From: UBA7672 sp963738625
GTDB taxonomy: Bacteria; Pseudomonadota; Alphaproteobacteria; Caulobacterales; Hyphomonadaceae
Assembly: GCA_963738625.1 (NCBI GenBank)
Contig: CAVTXH010000003.1
Location: forward strand, 372,001-436,000
Length of the DNA: 64,000 nucleotides
Reading direction: 5' to 3'
The translations under genes were made by a program, and so were the position numbers. Shown one piece after another: positions 7,640-16,310 of the stretch (within the stretch, counting starts at the first letter, position 1; each line of letters starts with the position of its first letter). A model generated the notes under the pieces. It was not told the origin of the DNA. It did no database searches and saw only the letters and a program-made list of their open reading frames with translations.

Positions 7640-7888
7640 ATGGGTTATCGAAATCTCTACGCTGTAGCGCTTCTTGCGGTGCTAGCCGTAGCGGCGTGTC
7701 AGCGGCAGCCCGAACTTTTGACGGACAGTTACAACCGGACCGTCACCGCCAGAGGCGATCTGGCGCTCAGCGAACGAGCGACGATCGAAATCTTCGAGAA
7801 AGCTTCCCCGTCCGTGGTGCAGGTCATTACGCTGACGCCTGTCACCGCAAATCCCGACCTCGCGGCCATAACGACCCTTCAGCCTTGA
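7640..7888 (+). pseudogene. Truncated DegP/HtrA-like lipoprotein (N-terminal fragment)
   Basis: 82 residues. It begins with a lipoprotein signal peptide (NLYAVALLAVLAVAAC, lipobox VAAC) followed by ALSERATIEIFEKASPSVVQVITL, the hallmark start of DegP/HtrA trypsin-like proteases. The frame ends 20 residues later, and no catalytic His, Asp or Ser region or PDZ domain follows in any frame. It is most likely a decayed protease gene; a short secreted lipoprotein is possible but less likely. It follows the GYD gene by 24 bp. Confidence 0.6.
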
Positions 7889-7952
7889 GCGAGATCAACG
7901 CTGTGGCTAGCGAGGTGAACGAAGGTTCGGCAGTTTCATGGTGGAGGAAGAA

Positions 7953-8315
7953 GTGGCCACAATTGACAGCACGCCCAACCCCAATTCCGGGACAAGCTGG
8001 ACCTTTCCGCCTGTGGGGTTCCTAGGCGCTGCGCTCTCTGGCCGGCCGCACATGTCGGAGCAAGCCGCGCAAGCCAATCTTCTGGCTCTCGACATGATTG
8101 AAAGCTGGCTGACGGCATCCCGCCACGCGATCGACCTTTGGAGAACGACAGTGCGTGAGACGCAGGACGGCATGCTTGCGGCCTACCGCCAGCAAATCGT
8201 CAACGCCTACGCGCATGAGCTGCTGGAGGAGATGGAGCCTCCCAAGCGGGCTCCCGCCAAGCGCCATCCGCTCACCCAAGCCGCCGCCAAGGCTGACATG
8301 GGGAGGGCCGCCTGA
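7953..8315 (+). CDS. Small helical protein, possibly phasin-like
   Basis: 120 residues from a GTG at 7953 with GGAGG five bases upstream; an ATG at 7938 is in frame but lacks such a site. The protein has a proline-rich start (STPNPNSGTSWTFPPVGF) and a long amphipathic helix (QAAQANLLALDMIESWLTASRHAIDLWRTTVRETQDGMLAAYRQQIVNAYAHELLEEM), then a basic Ala/Pro-rich end. Length and composition recall phasins or other granule-associated proteins, but no firm family match can be made from memory. It sits in line with the GYD and broken DegP-like genes. Confidence 0.55.
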   Translation: MATIDSTPNPNSGTSWTFPPVGFLGAALSGRPHMSEQAAQANLLALDMIESWLTASRHAIDLWRTTVRETQDGMLAAYRQQIVNAYAHELLEEMEPPKRAPAKRHPLTQAAAKADMGRAA

Positions 8316-8335
8316 ACTTGCGTATGGGGAAACGG

Positions 8336-8494
8336 ATGCCGATTCAGTCCATTGCCGAGCCATCGTCGAAGGCGGGCGAAGCGTCGGCGCAGTTAGCGAT
8401 TCCTGGAGTTCCTGATCGAATGTCGCGCCTCAGTAAACGATCTCAACTCCCGCACCCAAGCAACGTCGTCAGTGATGCGCAGGCCGCATCGTGA
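8336..8494 (+). CDS. Possible small protein (52 aa), unrecognised
   Basis: An open frame starting MPIQSIAEPSSKAGEASAQL and ending before the convergent helix-hairpin-helix gene. ATG lies five bases after GGGGA. It follows the phasin-like gene by 20 bp on the same strand. No family is recognised; it may be the start of a lost gene or chance. Confidence 0.3.
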   Translation: MPIQSIAEPSSKAGEASAQLAIPGVPDRMSRLSKRSQLPHPSNVVSDAQAAS

Positions 8495-8501
8495 AGGCGA
8501 A

Positions 8502-9359
8502 TCATGCCGGGACTACGACAACACCGTAGTGGGCCTCACATTCAGCTTCTCGTCCTCTCACGACCCGCTTGCCTTTGAGCGGCCCGCGCGTCTCGGTCAC
8601 GATCGTACACTGCCAGTCAGGCGAGGCGTTGTGCGCAACATAGACAATTACCCAGTCACGGCACTTGTTGAGCTGGTGAGCTCTAGCACTGTTCGAGAAC
8701 ATGGCGGTGAAATGCCAACCGTCGCGTCGTGCATGCAGCACCGGCAGCCAGGCTTCTCCGTCAGGATTGAACCGACGCGGCGTGATCAGCCGCAGCTCAT
8801 TTCGGGCGGCCTTGCGCCGATAAAGAGCGTCTACCTCCAGCAAAACGTCGACCGGCGGCGCCCGTCCGCGTCGAATACTGCCGCGAAGGCTACGCAACCG
8901 CTCCTGCAGCGCGGCGCGAATGGCTGCCACACGACGCTCGCCGAAGCCTGTCAGCCGATCTAGACGACCGTCGTTCGCAGCTTCCTCAAGTTCCTCCAGC
9001 GTGTCGACATGCAGTTCACCGTGCAGCCGGCGCGCCGTCTGCCTGCCAATGCCGGGCAAGGTCATCAACAGCGTTTCGGGATCGATTTCGCCCGTCAGCC
9101 TGTCGAGTTGCGACCACCGGCCAGTCGTAACCATTTCGGAAATCGCCGCTGCGATTCCTCGTCCGATGGCTGGAAGCGCCACGAGCCCGCTGATACCGGT
9201 CTCGGACAGGATTTCGTCGGCCGGACGATCAAGGCCTTCCAGAACCGAGGCGGCCCGGCGGTAGGCTTCCGACCGGAACCCGTCCTCGCCCTGATGCTCC
9301 AACAATTCGCCCATTTGTCTCAGGCGGGCGGCCAAGCGGATATTCGATCGATGGGCCAT
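8502..9359 (-). CDS. Helix-hairpin-helix protein resembling the N-terminal part of PolX
   Basis: 285 residues from the ATG at 9359. Residues 1-70 look like the 8-kDa domain of family X DNA polymerases (LAARLRQMGELLEHQGEDGFRSEAYRRAASVLEGLD). Two helix-hairpin-helix motifs follow (ALPAIGRGIAAAISEMVTTG and LPGIGRQTARRLHGELHVDTLEELEEAA, then RLTGFGERRVAAIRAAL). The polymerase palm with its catalytic aspartates and the PHP domain are absent; the C-terminal 120 residues (VDVLLEVDALYRRKAARNELRLITPRRFNP) are a separate domain I cannot name. It probably binds DNA, perhaps in repair. A FixK-like box lies 55 bp upstream of its start. Confidence 0.75.
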   Translation of the reverse strand: MAHRSNIRLAARLRQMGELLEHQGEDGFRSEAYRRAASVLEGLDRPADEILSETGISGLVALPAIGRGIAAAISEMVTTGRWSQLDRLTGEIDPETLLMTLPGIGRQTARRLHGELHVDTLEELEEAANDGRLDRLTGFGERRVAAIRAALQERLRSLRGSIRRGRAPPVDVLLEVDALYRRKAARNELRLITPRRFNPDGEAWLPVLHARRDGWHFTAMFSNSARAHQLNKCRDWVIVYVAHNASPDWQCTIVTETRGPLKGKRVVRGREAECEAHYGVVVVPA

Positions 9360-9413
9360 TGCAAAATCTCGTAGAGTACCAAGCAATGATCACCGCCAGG
9401 CGACGATCCGGCC

Positions 9414-9427
9414 TTGATCCGCCTCAA
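9414..9427 (-). promoter_or_regulatory. FixK/FNR-like box
   Basis: TTGATCCGCCTCAA, matching TTG[AC]-N6-[TG]CAA, 55 bp before the helix-hairpin-helix gene, which gives a 20-nt leader if the centre is at -41.5. Confidence 0.65.
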
Positions 9428-9531
9428 GCCCCCCGCGTCACAACAAGCTGAAATTGGGACTAACTATGTGAAGGGACGGGGACCGACTTGGTCCGGCCTC
9501 AACAGAGGACGGCATGTCGAGCCGCACTCTT

Positions 9532-10524
9532 TCAGCTCTCCTCCGGTCTAAGAACCGCGGCGCCCTGCAGCCGGCCCGAACGCAGATCGTCCAGCGCCGA
9601 GTTGGCCTCTTCAAGCGGGTAGACGGTCGTATGCGTCTTTAGCCCTATGACCGGCGCAATCTGCAGAAAATCCTCGGCGTCCTGGCGCGTCAGGTTGGCG
9701 ACGGAAACTATGCTGCGCTCACCCCAAAGATCCTTGTAGGGAAAAGACGGAATATCGCTCATGTGAATGCCCGCGCAGACCACCCTTCCCCCCTTGCAGA
9801 CGGCGCGCAGGGCTTTGGGGACAAGAGAGCCCACAGGGGCGTAGATAATGGCGGCGTCGAGAGGTTCAGGCGGCGCCTCGTCGGATCCGCCGGCCCAGTC
9901 CGCCCCGAGCGAGCGGGCAAATTCCTGGCTGGCCGTATCTTCGGGCCGGGTGAACGCAAAGGTTCGCCGCCCCTGCCATTTCGCGACCTGGATCATGATG
10001 TGGGCTGCAGCGCCAAAACCGTAGAAGCCGATGCGTTCGCCTTGGCCGGCAAAGACGAGCGAGCGCCAACCGATCAGGCCTGCACACATGAGAGGCGCCA
10101 GGTCGGCATCCTCTCCATGCTCGGGCAAATGATAGGCATACCGAGCGTCCGCGACGACATGCGTGGCGAAGCCGCCATCGAGCGTATAGCCCGTGAATTG
10201 CGGCGTATCGCATAGATTTTCATGATGCGCCCGGCAGTAGGAGCAGGTGCGGCAGGTGTAGCCCAGCCATCCGACGCCGACCCGCTGGCCAAGCGCAAGC
10301 GCCGAGACGCCCTCGCCCAGCCGCTCAACCACGCCGACAATCTCATGACCCGGCGTCAGCGGCGATCGATGTGACGGAAGGTCTCCATCGACCACATGCA
10401 GATCGGTGCGACAGACACCGCACGCTCCGACCCGTATGCGAACCTGACCCGGCCCGGGCTCAGGATCAGGAAGGTCCCGCAGCGCCAGGGGTGAGCCATG
10501 CCTTACGAGTTGCATCGCCCGCAT
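9532..10524 (-). CDS. Zinc-dependent alcohol dehydrogenase (MDR superfamily)
   Basis: 330 residues. GroES-like catalytic domain with the first zinc ligands (GACGVCRTDLHVVDG, GHEIVG) and the structural zinc loop (TCRTCSYCRAHHENLC), then a Rossmann domain (IGFYGFGAAAHIMIQVAKWQG, where the usual GxGxxG reads GFGAAA). It should oxidise or reduce small alcohols/aldehydes with NAD(P)(H). It resembles the AdhA-type proteins found in hypoxia and acid-stress clusters. The start overlaps the end of the upstream kinase-like gene by 59 bases, so the two are co-transcribed, probably from the box at 12122-12135. Confidence 0.9.
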   Translation of the reverse strand: MRAMQLVRHGSPLALRDLPDPEPGPGQVRIRVGACGVCRTDLHVVDGDLPSHRSPLTPGHEIVGVVERLGEGVSALALGQRVGVGWLGYTCRTCSYCRAHHENLCDTPQFTGYTLDGGFATHVVADARYAYHLPEHGEDADLAPLMCAGLIGWRSLVFAGQGERIGFYGFGAAAHIMIQVAKWQGRRTFAFTRPEDTASQEFARSLGADWAGGSDEAPPEPLDAAIIYAPVGSLVPKALRAVCKGGRVVCAGIHMSDIPSFPYKDLWGERSIVSVANLTRQDAEDFLQIAPVIGLKTHTTVYPLEEANSALDDLRSGRLQGAAVLRPEES

Positions 10525-12043
10525 CCCCTACCTCCTTCACGATATCGGCCGCCAATTCGCCGATCGTTCGCCGCGCATCGAGTCGCTTCCAGCCGGCGCC
10601 CAGATCGCCAGGCTCTTCCTGCTTCAACGCCACCGCCGCATCGGCATCCGACGCGTCGCCTGCACGACGGGCAATGCGCTCCAGCCGCACATGGACTGGC
10701 GCGTCCAGCCAGAACGCGAAGAGACGCTGGCCAACGGCAGAGGCGATGGCGTCCCGAGTCGTGCTGACGCCGAATGTGGCGTCCGCCACGACGCTCGCCC
10801 CTGCCGTCAGAGCCCGCGTCGCACGCGCGGTCAGTTCGTGATAGATTCCCGCGCGTTGCTCCGGCGCATAAGCGCCCGCTTCGGCGGCCTCATGAAGTCT
10901 GAGCCCCAGGTTTCTCTTGCGTAGCACATCGCTCCTGAGAACCCGTGCGCCAGCGGGACCGGGCAAGAATGGCGCAACGGCGCGCGCGACCGCCGACTTG
11001 CCGGATCCGGAAAGGCCTCCGATCGCGACAAGCGCGGGCGATCTCCGTTCCAGCATCTGGAAGGCGAGGTCTCGGTATTGCTGAGCTTCCTCCAGATGTT
11101 GGGCCTCGACCGCAACCGCCATACGGACCGTTGCGCGCAAGCCGGCAAAGAAAGGAAGGAGCTGCAGCGCCTCCTCGTCCTCTCCCGCAGCGTCCCAGTA
11201 CCGGTTCATCACGGCGTTGGCGTGTTCGGGCAGATTGAGCCGCCGCAGGTCCATCAGCAGGAAGGCGATATCGTACAGCACATCCGTGGTCGCCATTCGC
11301 TCGTCGAACTCCAGCGCGTCGAACGGTGTGGGCTCGCCCCCGAACAGACAAATGTTGCGAAGGTGCAAATCGCCATGGGTCCGGCGAACCTTGCCCCGCG
11401 CCCGGCGTTTTTCGATCAGCGCGCCCATGCGGGCGAGCTCCCGGTCGAGCCGGTCGTAGGGCGCCGGCAGGCCAGACTCCAAGCCAAGAGATTCTGCCGC
11501 CTCCCTTTCCGTCTGACGCAACATGTCGATGACATGGCGATAGTCCGCAGCGTGTCCTGCAAGTGTGGTGACAAGCGCGTCTAAGTGCATGTCCGCGATG
11601 CGGTCGGCCGCGCGCTCCACCAGATCGATGGTCAGGGCGCCTCTGCGCGCCATCACGTCAAACTGATGCGACTGGTCGAACCTGCGCATCACGACGACCC
11701 AATCGACGACACCTCCATCGCCGCCGAGCCGATAGGCGCCATCCGCCGCCTGAACGACGGGCGAGACCTCCACATAAAGCGGACTTCGCAGCCGGCGGTT
11801 GATGGCGAGTTCCGCCTGGCAGGCGGCGTGACGCTGGTCGACTGTCGAGAAATCAACGAAGGGAAGCCGAACCGCGCGCTTCAACTTGAAGGCTTGGTCA
11901 CCCGACAGGAAGACGTGGCTGAGATGCGTGTCAACGCGTTCTATCGGCGGCGGAACTCCTGCGACCCGGCCCTCCGAAAATGCCGCCGCCAGATCGCCCT
12001 GCAGGCCAGTTCGGACCGTTCCGGTCGTATCTCGCACTTGCAC
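10466..12043 (-). CDS. APH-like kinase fused to P-loop ATPase
   Basis: 525 residues from a GTG at 12043, chosen because GGAGG lies five bases upstream; a TTG six codons earlier is less likely. The N-terminal half resembles aminoglycoside phosphotransferase-like kinases, with the catalytic loop THGDLHLRNICLF and following DALEFDE (about residues 225-250). The C-terminal part (from about 335) has a Walker A motif GGLSGSGKS and a gluconate-kinase-like nucleotide kinase fold (VVADATFG). The fusion is widespread in proteobacteria next to universal stress genes; the substrate is unknown. It overlaps the alcohol dehydrogenase gene downstream. Confidence 0.85.
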   Translation of the reverse strand: MQVRDTTGTVRTGLQGDLAAAFSEGRVAGVPPPIERVDTHLSHVFLSGDQAFKLKRAVRLPFVDFSTVDQRHAACQAELAINRRLRSPLYVEVSPVVQAADGAYRLGGDGGVVDWVVVMRRFDQSHQFDVMARRGALTIDLVERAADRIADMHLDALVTTLAGHAADYRHVIDMLRQTEREAAESLGLESGLPAPYDRLDRELARMGALIEKRRARGKVRRTHGDLHLRNICLFGGEPTPFDALEFDERMATTDVLYDIAFLLMDLRRLNLPEHANAVMNRYWDAAGEDEEALQLLPFFAGLRATVRMAVAVEAQHLEEAQQYRDLAFQMLERRSPALVAIGGLSGSGKSAVARAVAPFLPGPAGARVLRSDVLRKRNLGLRLHEAAEAGAYAPEQRAGIYHELTARATRALTAGASVVADATFGVSTTRDAIASAVGQRLFAFWLDAPVHVRLERIARRAGDASDADAAVALKQEEPGDLGAGWKRLDARRTIGELAADIVKEVGDAGDATRKAWLTPGAAGPS

Positions 12044-12121
12044 GGACGCCTCCTGCTGCAACGCCCCGTTTGGCGTGTGAGGGAAGAATGCGGAAAGCTA
12101 GCGGGGAAAGGGCGCACGAAT

Positions 12122-12135
12122 TTGACGACGCTCAA
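12122..12135 (-). promoter_or_regulatory. FixK-like box
   Basis: TTGACGACGCTCAA fits TTG[AC]-N6-[TG]CAA and lies 79 bp before the GTG of the APH/P-loop gene. Its inner bases are off the FNR optimum. The remaining stretch to 12357 holds nothing else I can support. Confidence 0.5.
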
Positions 12136-12357
12136 ATCCCAATCCAATTCCGGCGTTGTCCGGGCTTTTCTGCTGGGCGATGCAAGCAAACGCCGCGTCC
12201 ATTGAGGGAGCGATCATTTTTTCCAGAAAACTTCGGCGCGTGTGGGGTTTGCACCGGAATTGGCGGCGGGCTGCTCAAGCGGCGCCCGTTACGCGCGCCA
12301 ATCGCTTCTGGCTTTCCTTTCGGATGAGTTGCGAAACACCCGCGAAAGCGTTCGGTC

Positions 12358-13197
12358 CTAGTGCGCCATCAAGACCGGATAAGTCGACGCCTTCAGCATC
12401 TCGCGCGTCACGCCGCCAAAAATAAACTCGCTCATTCGTGAGCGTCCATAGCCGCCCATGACGATCAGATCAGCGTCGATCGCGAGCGCCTGATCCTGGA
12501 TTGCTTTCGTCTCCGAGCGACCCGCCGAATCAAGATTGATCAGCTCCACCTTGACGCCGCGCCGAGCGAGATGTGCGGAGATATCGGTCCCCGGATGCGC
12601 GCCGTATCCGGTTTCGGAGGGTTTGGCGTCGACTGTCACCAGTGTGACGCGATCGGCGCCGGCGAGAAAGTCTTCGGCGTCACCCAGAGCGCGCGCGGCT
12701 TCCCGGGTTGGCTTCCAGCACACGAGCACGGACTGGCCGATCTCGCGCGGGCGCCAATCCGGCGGAACGATAATGACGGGACGGCCCGACTCGAAAAGCG
12801 GCCCCTCCAGGATAGCGTGCGAGGCATCGGATGTGGTCTTCGTGGGCCGGCCTACTATGGCGACGTCGGCATGACGGGCATGAGTTGCGATGATTGGCTT
12901 GGCCGCGCCAGGCTCCAGCAGCAGGGATTCAACAGCATTGCTATCAAGATTGCGATCGATGCGTTGTTTGACCTTCACCGCTTCTGACTTTAAGTCCTTG
13001 CCGATACGGGCGACCAGCTCGCTCCACGTCGGATCGACAACATAGCCTTCAACCGCCAGCGGCAGGGCTGGCATCCAATCGACCACAATACTTGAAAGAT
13101 GGCCCGAGTTCTGGATCGCGAGTTGCTCTCCAAAGGCAAGAACGTGCTCGTCCCGAGCGTGTGACGTTACGATCGCAAGAATATCCCTGAACTGCAT
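12358..13197 (-). CDS. Universal stress protein, tandem Usp domains
   Basis: 279 residues from the ATG at 13197, which has GGAGG at good distance; longer starts are rejected. Two Usp domains: the first (1-145) starts MQFRDILAIVTSHARDEHVLAFGEQLA; the second (150-279) ends with the ATP-binding pattern LIVMGGYGRSRMSEFIFGGVTREML (G-2x-G-9x-G-T). Such tandem proteins are cytoplasmic and induced by oxygen limitation and other stresses. Its first 26 residues recur in the broken copy at 4653-4784. A nearly perfect FixK/FNR box is 64 bp upstream. Confidence 0.92.
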   Translation of the reverse strand: MQFRDILAIVTSHARDEHVLAFGEQLAIQNSGHLSSIVVDWMPALPLAVEGYVVDPTWSELVARIGKDLKSEAVKVKQRIDRNLDSNAVESLLLEPGAAKPIIATHARHADVAIVGRPTKTTSDASHAILEGPLFESGRPVIIVPPDWRPREIGQSVLVCWKPTREAARALGDAEDFLAGADRVTLVTVDAKPSETGYGAHPGTDISAHLARRGVKVELINLDSAGRSETKAIQDQALAIDADLIVMGGYGRSRMSEFIFGGVTREMLKASTYPVLMAH

Positions 13198-13260
13198 GGC
13201 TGCCTCCTGATTTCCTCGGTTCCCTTGGAAGCTTCCTTGCCACCGTCTCGCCAGCCAGCC

Positions 13261-13274
13261 GTGATACAGATCAA
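13261..13274 (-). promoter_or_regulatory. FixK/FNR-like box, one mismatch
   Basis: On the minus strand TTGATCTGTATCAC; only the last base departs from the palindrome. It lies 64 bp before the universal stress gene, giving a 29-nt leader in class II geometry. The rest of 13198-13510 shows no gene. Confidence 0.6.
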
Positions 13275-13510
13275 TAACTCGGGACAAGCCGTTCACTTCT
13301 GCAAAGAATGCCCCCTGGTCGAGGGACCAGCGCGAGGCGATGGGACGAAGTCGGGATCCTGTCCCGCTCTGCGCCCCGGGGGCCTGATCGCCGTTCGCGA
13401 CGAAGTCGCCCCTCCTATCAAGGCGAGGGCTGCAAGCGCAGCCTGCTTTTTGCCTGATAGATTGCCGATCGCTTCACGCGCTTGATTCCCGCGCGCGACT
13501 CTCACTTGAA

Positions 13511-14350
13511 TCAGTGGGACAACAGAACCGGAATTGGGCTGGATCGGATTGCCGTCCGTGTGGCGCCGCCAAGCGCGCGCTCGCGAAAGACGGAGTGACC
13601 ATATCCACCCATGACGATGAGATCTGCCGACCATTCTTCTGCTTCCGTGAGAATTGCGCGCCCTGCTTCCGATATCGAGCCGACCCGGAAGGCTTCAACT
13701 CGCACGTCGTGGCGAGTCAGGCGTTCAGCCATCCGCGACAAACCCTCAGGGCCCTCGCCATCCAACTCGGATCCGCTCCCAGAAAGGAAAATTCGGACCG
13801 CTTCGGCGCGTTGCAGCAGGGGCAGTGCGTCGTGAACGGCACGCGCTGACTCTCGCACACCCTTCCAGGCAATAAGCATGCGCTTGCCAAACTCGCGCGG
13901 CTCACTCGAGCGCGGAAGCATCAGGCACGGACGACCCGACCGCAGCAACACGCCCTCTAGCAGCGCGTCGTCGAGACGAGAGACATCCTCCGCAATGGGC
14001 TGGCCAACCAGAATCACGTCGCTGGTTCGCGCCAGTGACCCCGCCAGTCGCGGCATGTCAGCGAGCGTCGCCTCCGGAGTCTGGCTACTCACGCGGCCTT
14101 CGAGTTGAGGGAACTCAAAGAGAATGCGTGCGACGGCGGCGGATGCGTCATCCCGTGCTCCCCTTGAAACTTCATCGAAGACTTCGTTGGCGATACCTGT
14201 GCCGCCTGATGCCGATAGTTTCGGCAAACATGCGGGAACGCAGATTTCCAGATAGGCCCCATGCTGAACGGCAAGCGCTCCGCCCATCGCGGCCCGGGCA
14301 AGACCATTGTCGGAGCCGTCGGCAAGAACGAGTATGTTCTTCCAGTCCAC
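13511..14350 (-). CDS. Universal stress protein, tandem Usp domains (second)
   Basis: 279 residues from a GTG at 14350 with GGGGAG seven bases upstream. First Usp domain starts MDWKNILVLADGSDNGLARAAMGGALA, second ends with LIVMGGYGHSVFRERALGGATRTAI, carrying the G-2x-G-9x-G ATP-binding pattern. It is quite diverged from the neighbouring Usp (12358-13197), so not a recent duplicate. It lies 53 bp behind the DUF883-like gene and is probably read from the perfect FixK box at 14773-14786. Confidence 0.9.
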   Translation of the reverse strand: MDWKNILVLADGSDNGLARAAMGGALAVQHGAYLEICVPACLPKLSASGGTGIANEVFDEVSRGARDDASAAVARILFEFPQLEGRVSSQTPEATLADMPRLAGSLARTSDVILVGQPIAEDVSRLDDALLEGVLLRSGRPCLMLPRSSEPREFGKRMLIAWKGVRESARAVHDALPLLQRAEAVRIFLSGSGSELDGEGPEGLSRMAERLTRHDVRVEAFRVGSISEAGRAILTEAEEWSADLIVMGGYGHSVFRERALGGATRTAIRSSPIPVLLSH

Positions 14351-14403
14351 CGAAAATCTCCCCGCCCCGCAACCCTGCACGCCGACGGCCGACCGCTCCT
14401 CAA

Positions 14404-14718
14404 TCAGGCCGACTGGTTGGGCTTTCGGGTGTGTGTGATCGCGTAGCCGAGCAATCCAACGGCGGCGGCAGCGACCGCCGCAGCGGCGATCGGATGCTCG
14501 CGGACTTCTTCGCCGGCCTTTTTTGCAAGGGACTCGGATTGCTTCTTGATCTTCTCCGTCAGATCGGCGGCGGCATGGACGAAAGTTCTGGCGGCTTCCG
14601 ACACCGCATCGCCCGCATCGGCGCCCAGATGCTTCGTCATCCTGCTCATTCCGCGAACCACATCCTCATAGCCCTCGGTCAGGTCGGTCGCTACTCGCTT
14701 CGTCACTGTGTCAGTCAT
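14404..14718 (-). CDS. DUF883/ElaB-like small membrane-anchored protein
   Basis: 104 residues with AGGAGG before the ATG. A long amphipathic helix (about 10-75: VATDLTEGYEDVVRGMSRMTKHLGADAGDAVSEAARTFVHAAADLTEKIKKQSESLAKKAGEEV) is followed by EHPIAAAAVAAAAVGLLGYAI, a C-terminal membrane segment, and a polar tail. The R-E-H-P-x-A-A pattern before the segment is that of DUF883/ElaB/YqjD proteins, which bind ribosomes at the inner membrane in Escherichia coli stationary phase. Ribosome binding is inferred from family only. First gene of a unit with the second universal stress protein. Confidence 0.75.
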   Translation of the reverse strand: MTDTVTKRVATDLTEGYEDVVRGMSRMTKHLGADAGDAVSEAARTFVHAAADLTEKIKKQSESLAKKAGEEVREHPIAAAAVAAAAVGLLGYAITHTRKPNQSA

Positions 14719-14772
14719 GGATCGGCCTCCTTGCGTAAACCTGCACTCTGCAGTGTGCTCGCCCCGTTCTCC

Positions 14773-14786
14773 TTGATGCGCATCAA
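14773..14786. promoter_or_regulatory. FixK/FNR box (perfect palindrome)
   Basis: TTGATGCGCATCAA, a complete inverted repeat 55 bp before the DUF883-like gene, predicting a 20-nt leader. Confidence 0.75.
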
Positions 14787-14870
14787 ACTCGCGATAATCA
14801 GCCGGGTCCCTGCTGACGTGCGGCTCCGCGCTTGGCGCGCGGCCGCTTGCTCGGACGCGAGACCGGAGCG

Positions 14871-16181
14871 TTACAAGCCGAACGGATAGGTATCGGGAGC
14901 CCCCTCGGGCTCGCCAGCCGGCAATGGCGACACTGCGCTCGTTTCATCGAACCAGACATAAGCGTCGAACTGATGCGAGATGTGGGCCTCGAAATAATGG
15001 CTCGCGATCTCCGTGTCAGGCCGATAGATAACGCCGATCGCCCGTTGCCGTCGCGTGTGGTCCAGGGAGTCGGCAAGTGAGGCGTCATGACGCCAGTCGA
15101 CAAGCGAACGCGGCGAGGCGGCCTCAAGAAACATGGACTCCCAGCTGTGGCGGCGAGACGGTCGAACGTCCTTTATTCGCACCGATCCACCCCACTCATC
15201 GGCCGCCGCGACCTTCCCGCGGTCTGTTCCAAAGCCGATCGCAACACACGCGCCCCCAAATGCCTCGCGGCACAGCTGGCCGATATTGAACTCCCCGGCC
15301 ACGCCCATCGCGGTCGCAGCGGCATTTCCGATATGGGAGTTGTGCGCCCATACAATCGCCTTTGAGCTGGGACCGCGTCTTTCCATGAGCCGCTTCAGCG
15401 TCTCAAACATGTGGCTATCCCGCAAATTCCAGCTTTCCACCGATCCGCGATACATGGCGCGATAATACGTCTCTGCTGATGCAACCACTCGGGCGTTCTG
15501 CTCGGCATCGAAGAAGTCTTCGCCATCCTTGCGAGCGTAGTCGTTGCGCCTTTCAAGCAGCGCAACGAGTTGCGCAACAATCTCATCCTCGCAGTCGACG
15601 GCGCCCAGCTGGGCGGCGAGGCCATATCTCTGGGGCTGGTCGAGAAACGGCCTCAGGCAGGAATATCGCCTGCGGGCGTGAACAGCTGCATCCGGATCGA
15701 TGCGATCCAGGTAGGAGAGCACTTCAGCGACCGAGGTTGGAAGGCTGTAGACATCCAGCCCCCGCAGTTCAGCCCGATCCGCCGGATCACGGTGCAGGTT
15801 CCAGGTTCGCAATTCTCGTACAAACGCCGCAAATTCGGCATTGCGCCACATCCAGCGCGGAAAATTGACGAAGACTTCGTGTCGGCCCCACGCGCCGCGG
15901 TTGCGGGCGAACCTGTCCAGTTCCGCCACATCCGGCCAATCGCCTTCGATCGCTACGATGCGGAAATCGTGCCGCTCGATCAGGCGGCTGCTGATCGCGG
16001 CTCGCGCTCGATAGAACTCCGACGTTCCGTGCGTGCACTCTCCGAGGAGCACGACCCGCGCGTCGCCGAACCGGTCGAAAACTTCCGCGAAAGCAGCATC
16101 ATCAACTTCCGGAAGCGGCTGCGAAGCGCGCCGGATAGCATCAGTCGTTCGAGATTCGTCTGTCGCCGTAAAGACCGCCAC
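14871..16181 (-). CDS. Erythromycin-esterase-family protein
   Basis: 436 residues from a GTG at 16181. The family motifs are present: GECTHGTSEFYRARAAIS near residue 47 (E and H of the catalytic centre), IVAIEGDWPDVAELDRF, and VWAHNSHIGNAA near residue 285 (second histidine). Members hydrolyse macrolide lactones, but most, including those in stress islands next to phosphoribosyltransferases and alpha/beta hydrolases, have no known substrate. It is divergent from an alpha/beta hydrolase gene with a FixK-like box midway. An antibiotic-resistance role should not be assumed. Confidence 0.85.
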   Translation of the reverse strand: MAVFTATDESRTTDAIRRASQPLPEVDDAAFAEVFDRFGDARVVLLGECTHGTSEFYRARAAISSRLIERHDFRIVAIEGDWPDVAELDRFARNRGAWGRHEVFVNFPRWMWRNAEFAAFVRELRTWNLHRDPADRAELRGLDVYSLPTSVAEVLSYLDRIDPDAAVHARRRYSCLRPFLDQPQRYGLAAQLGAVDCEDEIVAQLVALLERRNDYARKDGEDFFDAEQNARVVASAETYYRAMYRGSVESWNLRDSHMFETLKRLMERRGPSSKAIVWAHNSHIGNAAATAMGVAGEFNIGQLCREAFGGACVAIGFGTDRGKVAAADEWGGSVRIKDVRPSRRHSWESMFLEAASPRSLVDWRHDASLADSLDHTRRQRAIGVIYRPDTEIASHYFEAHISHQFDAYVWFDETSAVSPLPAGEPEGAPDTYPFGL

Positions 16182-16237
16182 TGGGTGACATCCTGTTCAA
16201 GCACGCCACCAGAAAAGCGGATCTTTGGAGATGCGCC

Positions 16238-16251
16238 TTGATTGGAGTCAA
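16238..16251. promoter_or_regulatory. FixK/FNR box shared by divergent genes
   Basis: TTGATTGGAGTCAA, one base off the palindrome. It is 57 bp before the esterase-family start and 60 bp before the alpha/beta hydrolase start, a near-symmetrical position allowing control of both. Confidence 0.65.
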
Positions 16252-16310
16252 CGCGGCCGAGGGTTTGGAGCGCCATCAAACCATGTACTTTGGAAGATGC
16301 AGAACCCGAC

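Noticed and set aside
14871..16181. Macrolide resistance gene
   Set aside because: Family membership alone does not show activity on erythromycin; the context is a stress cluster, not a resistance element.
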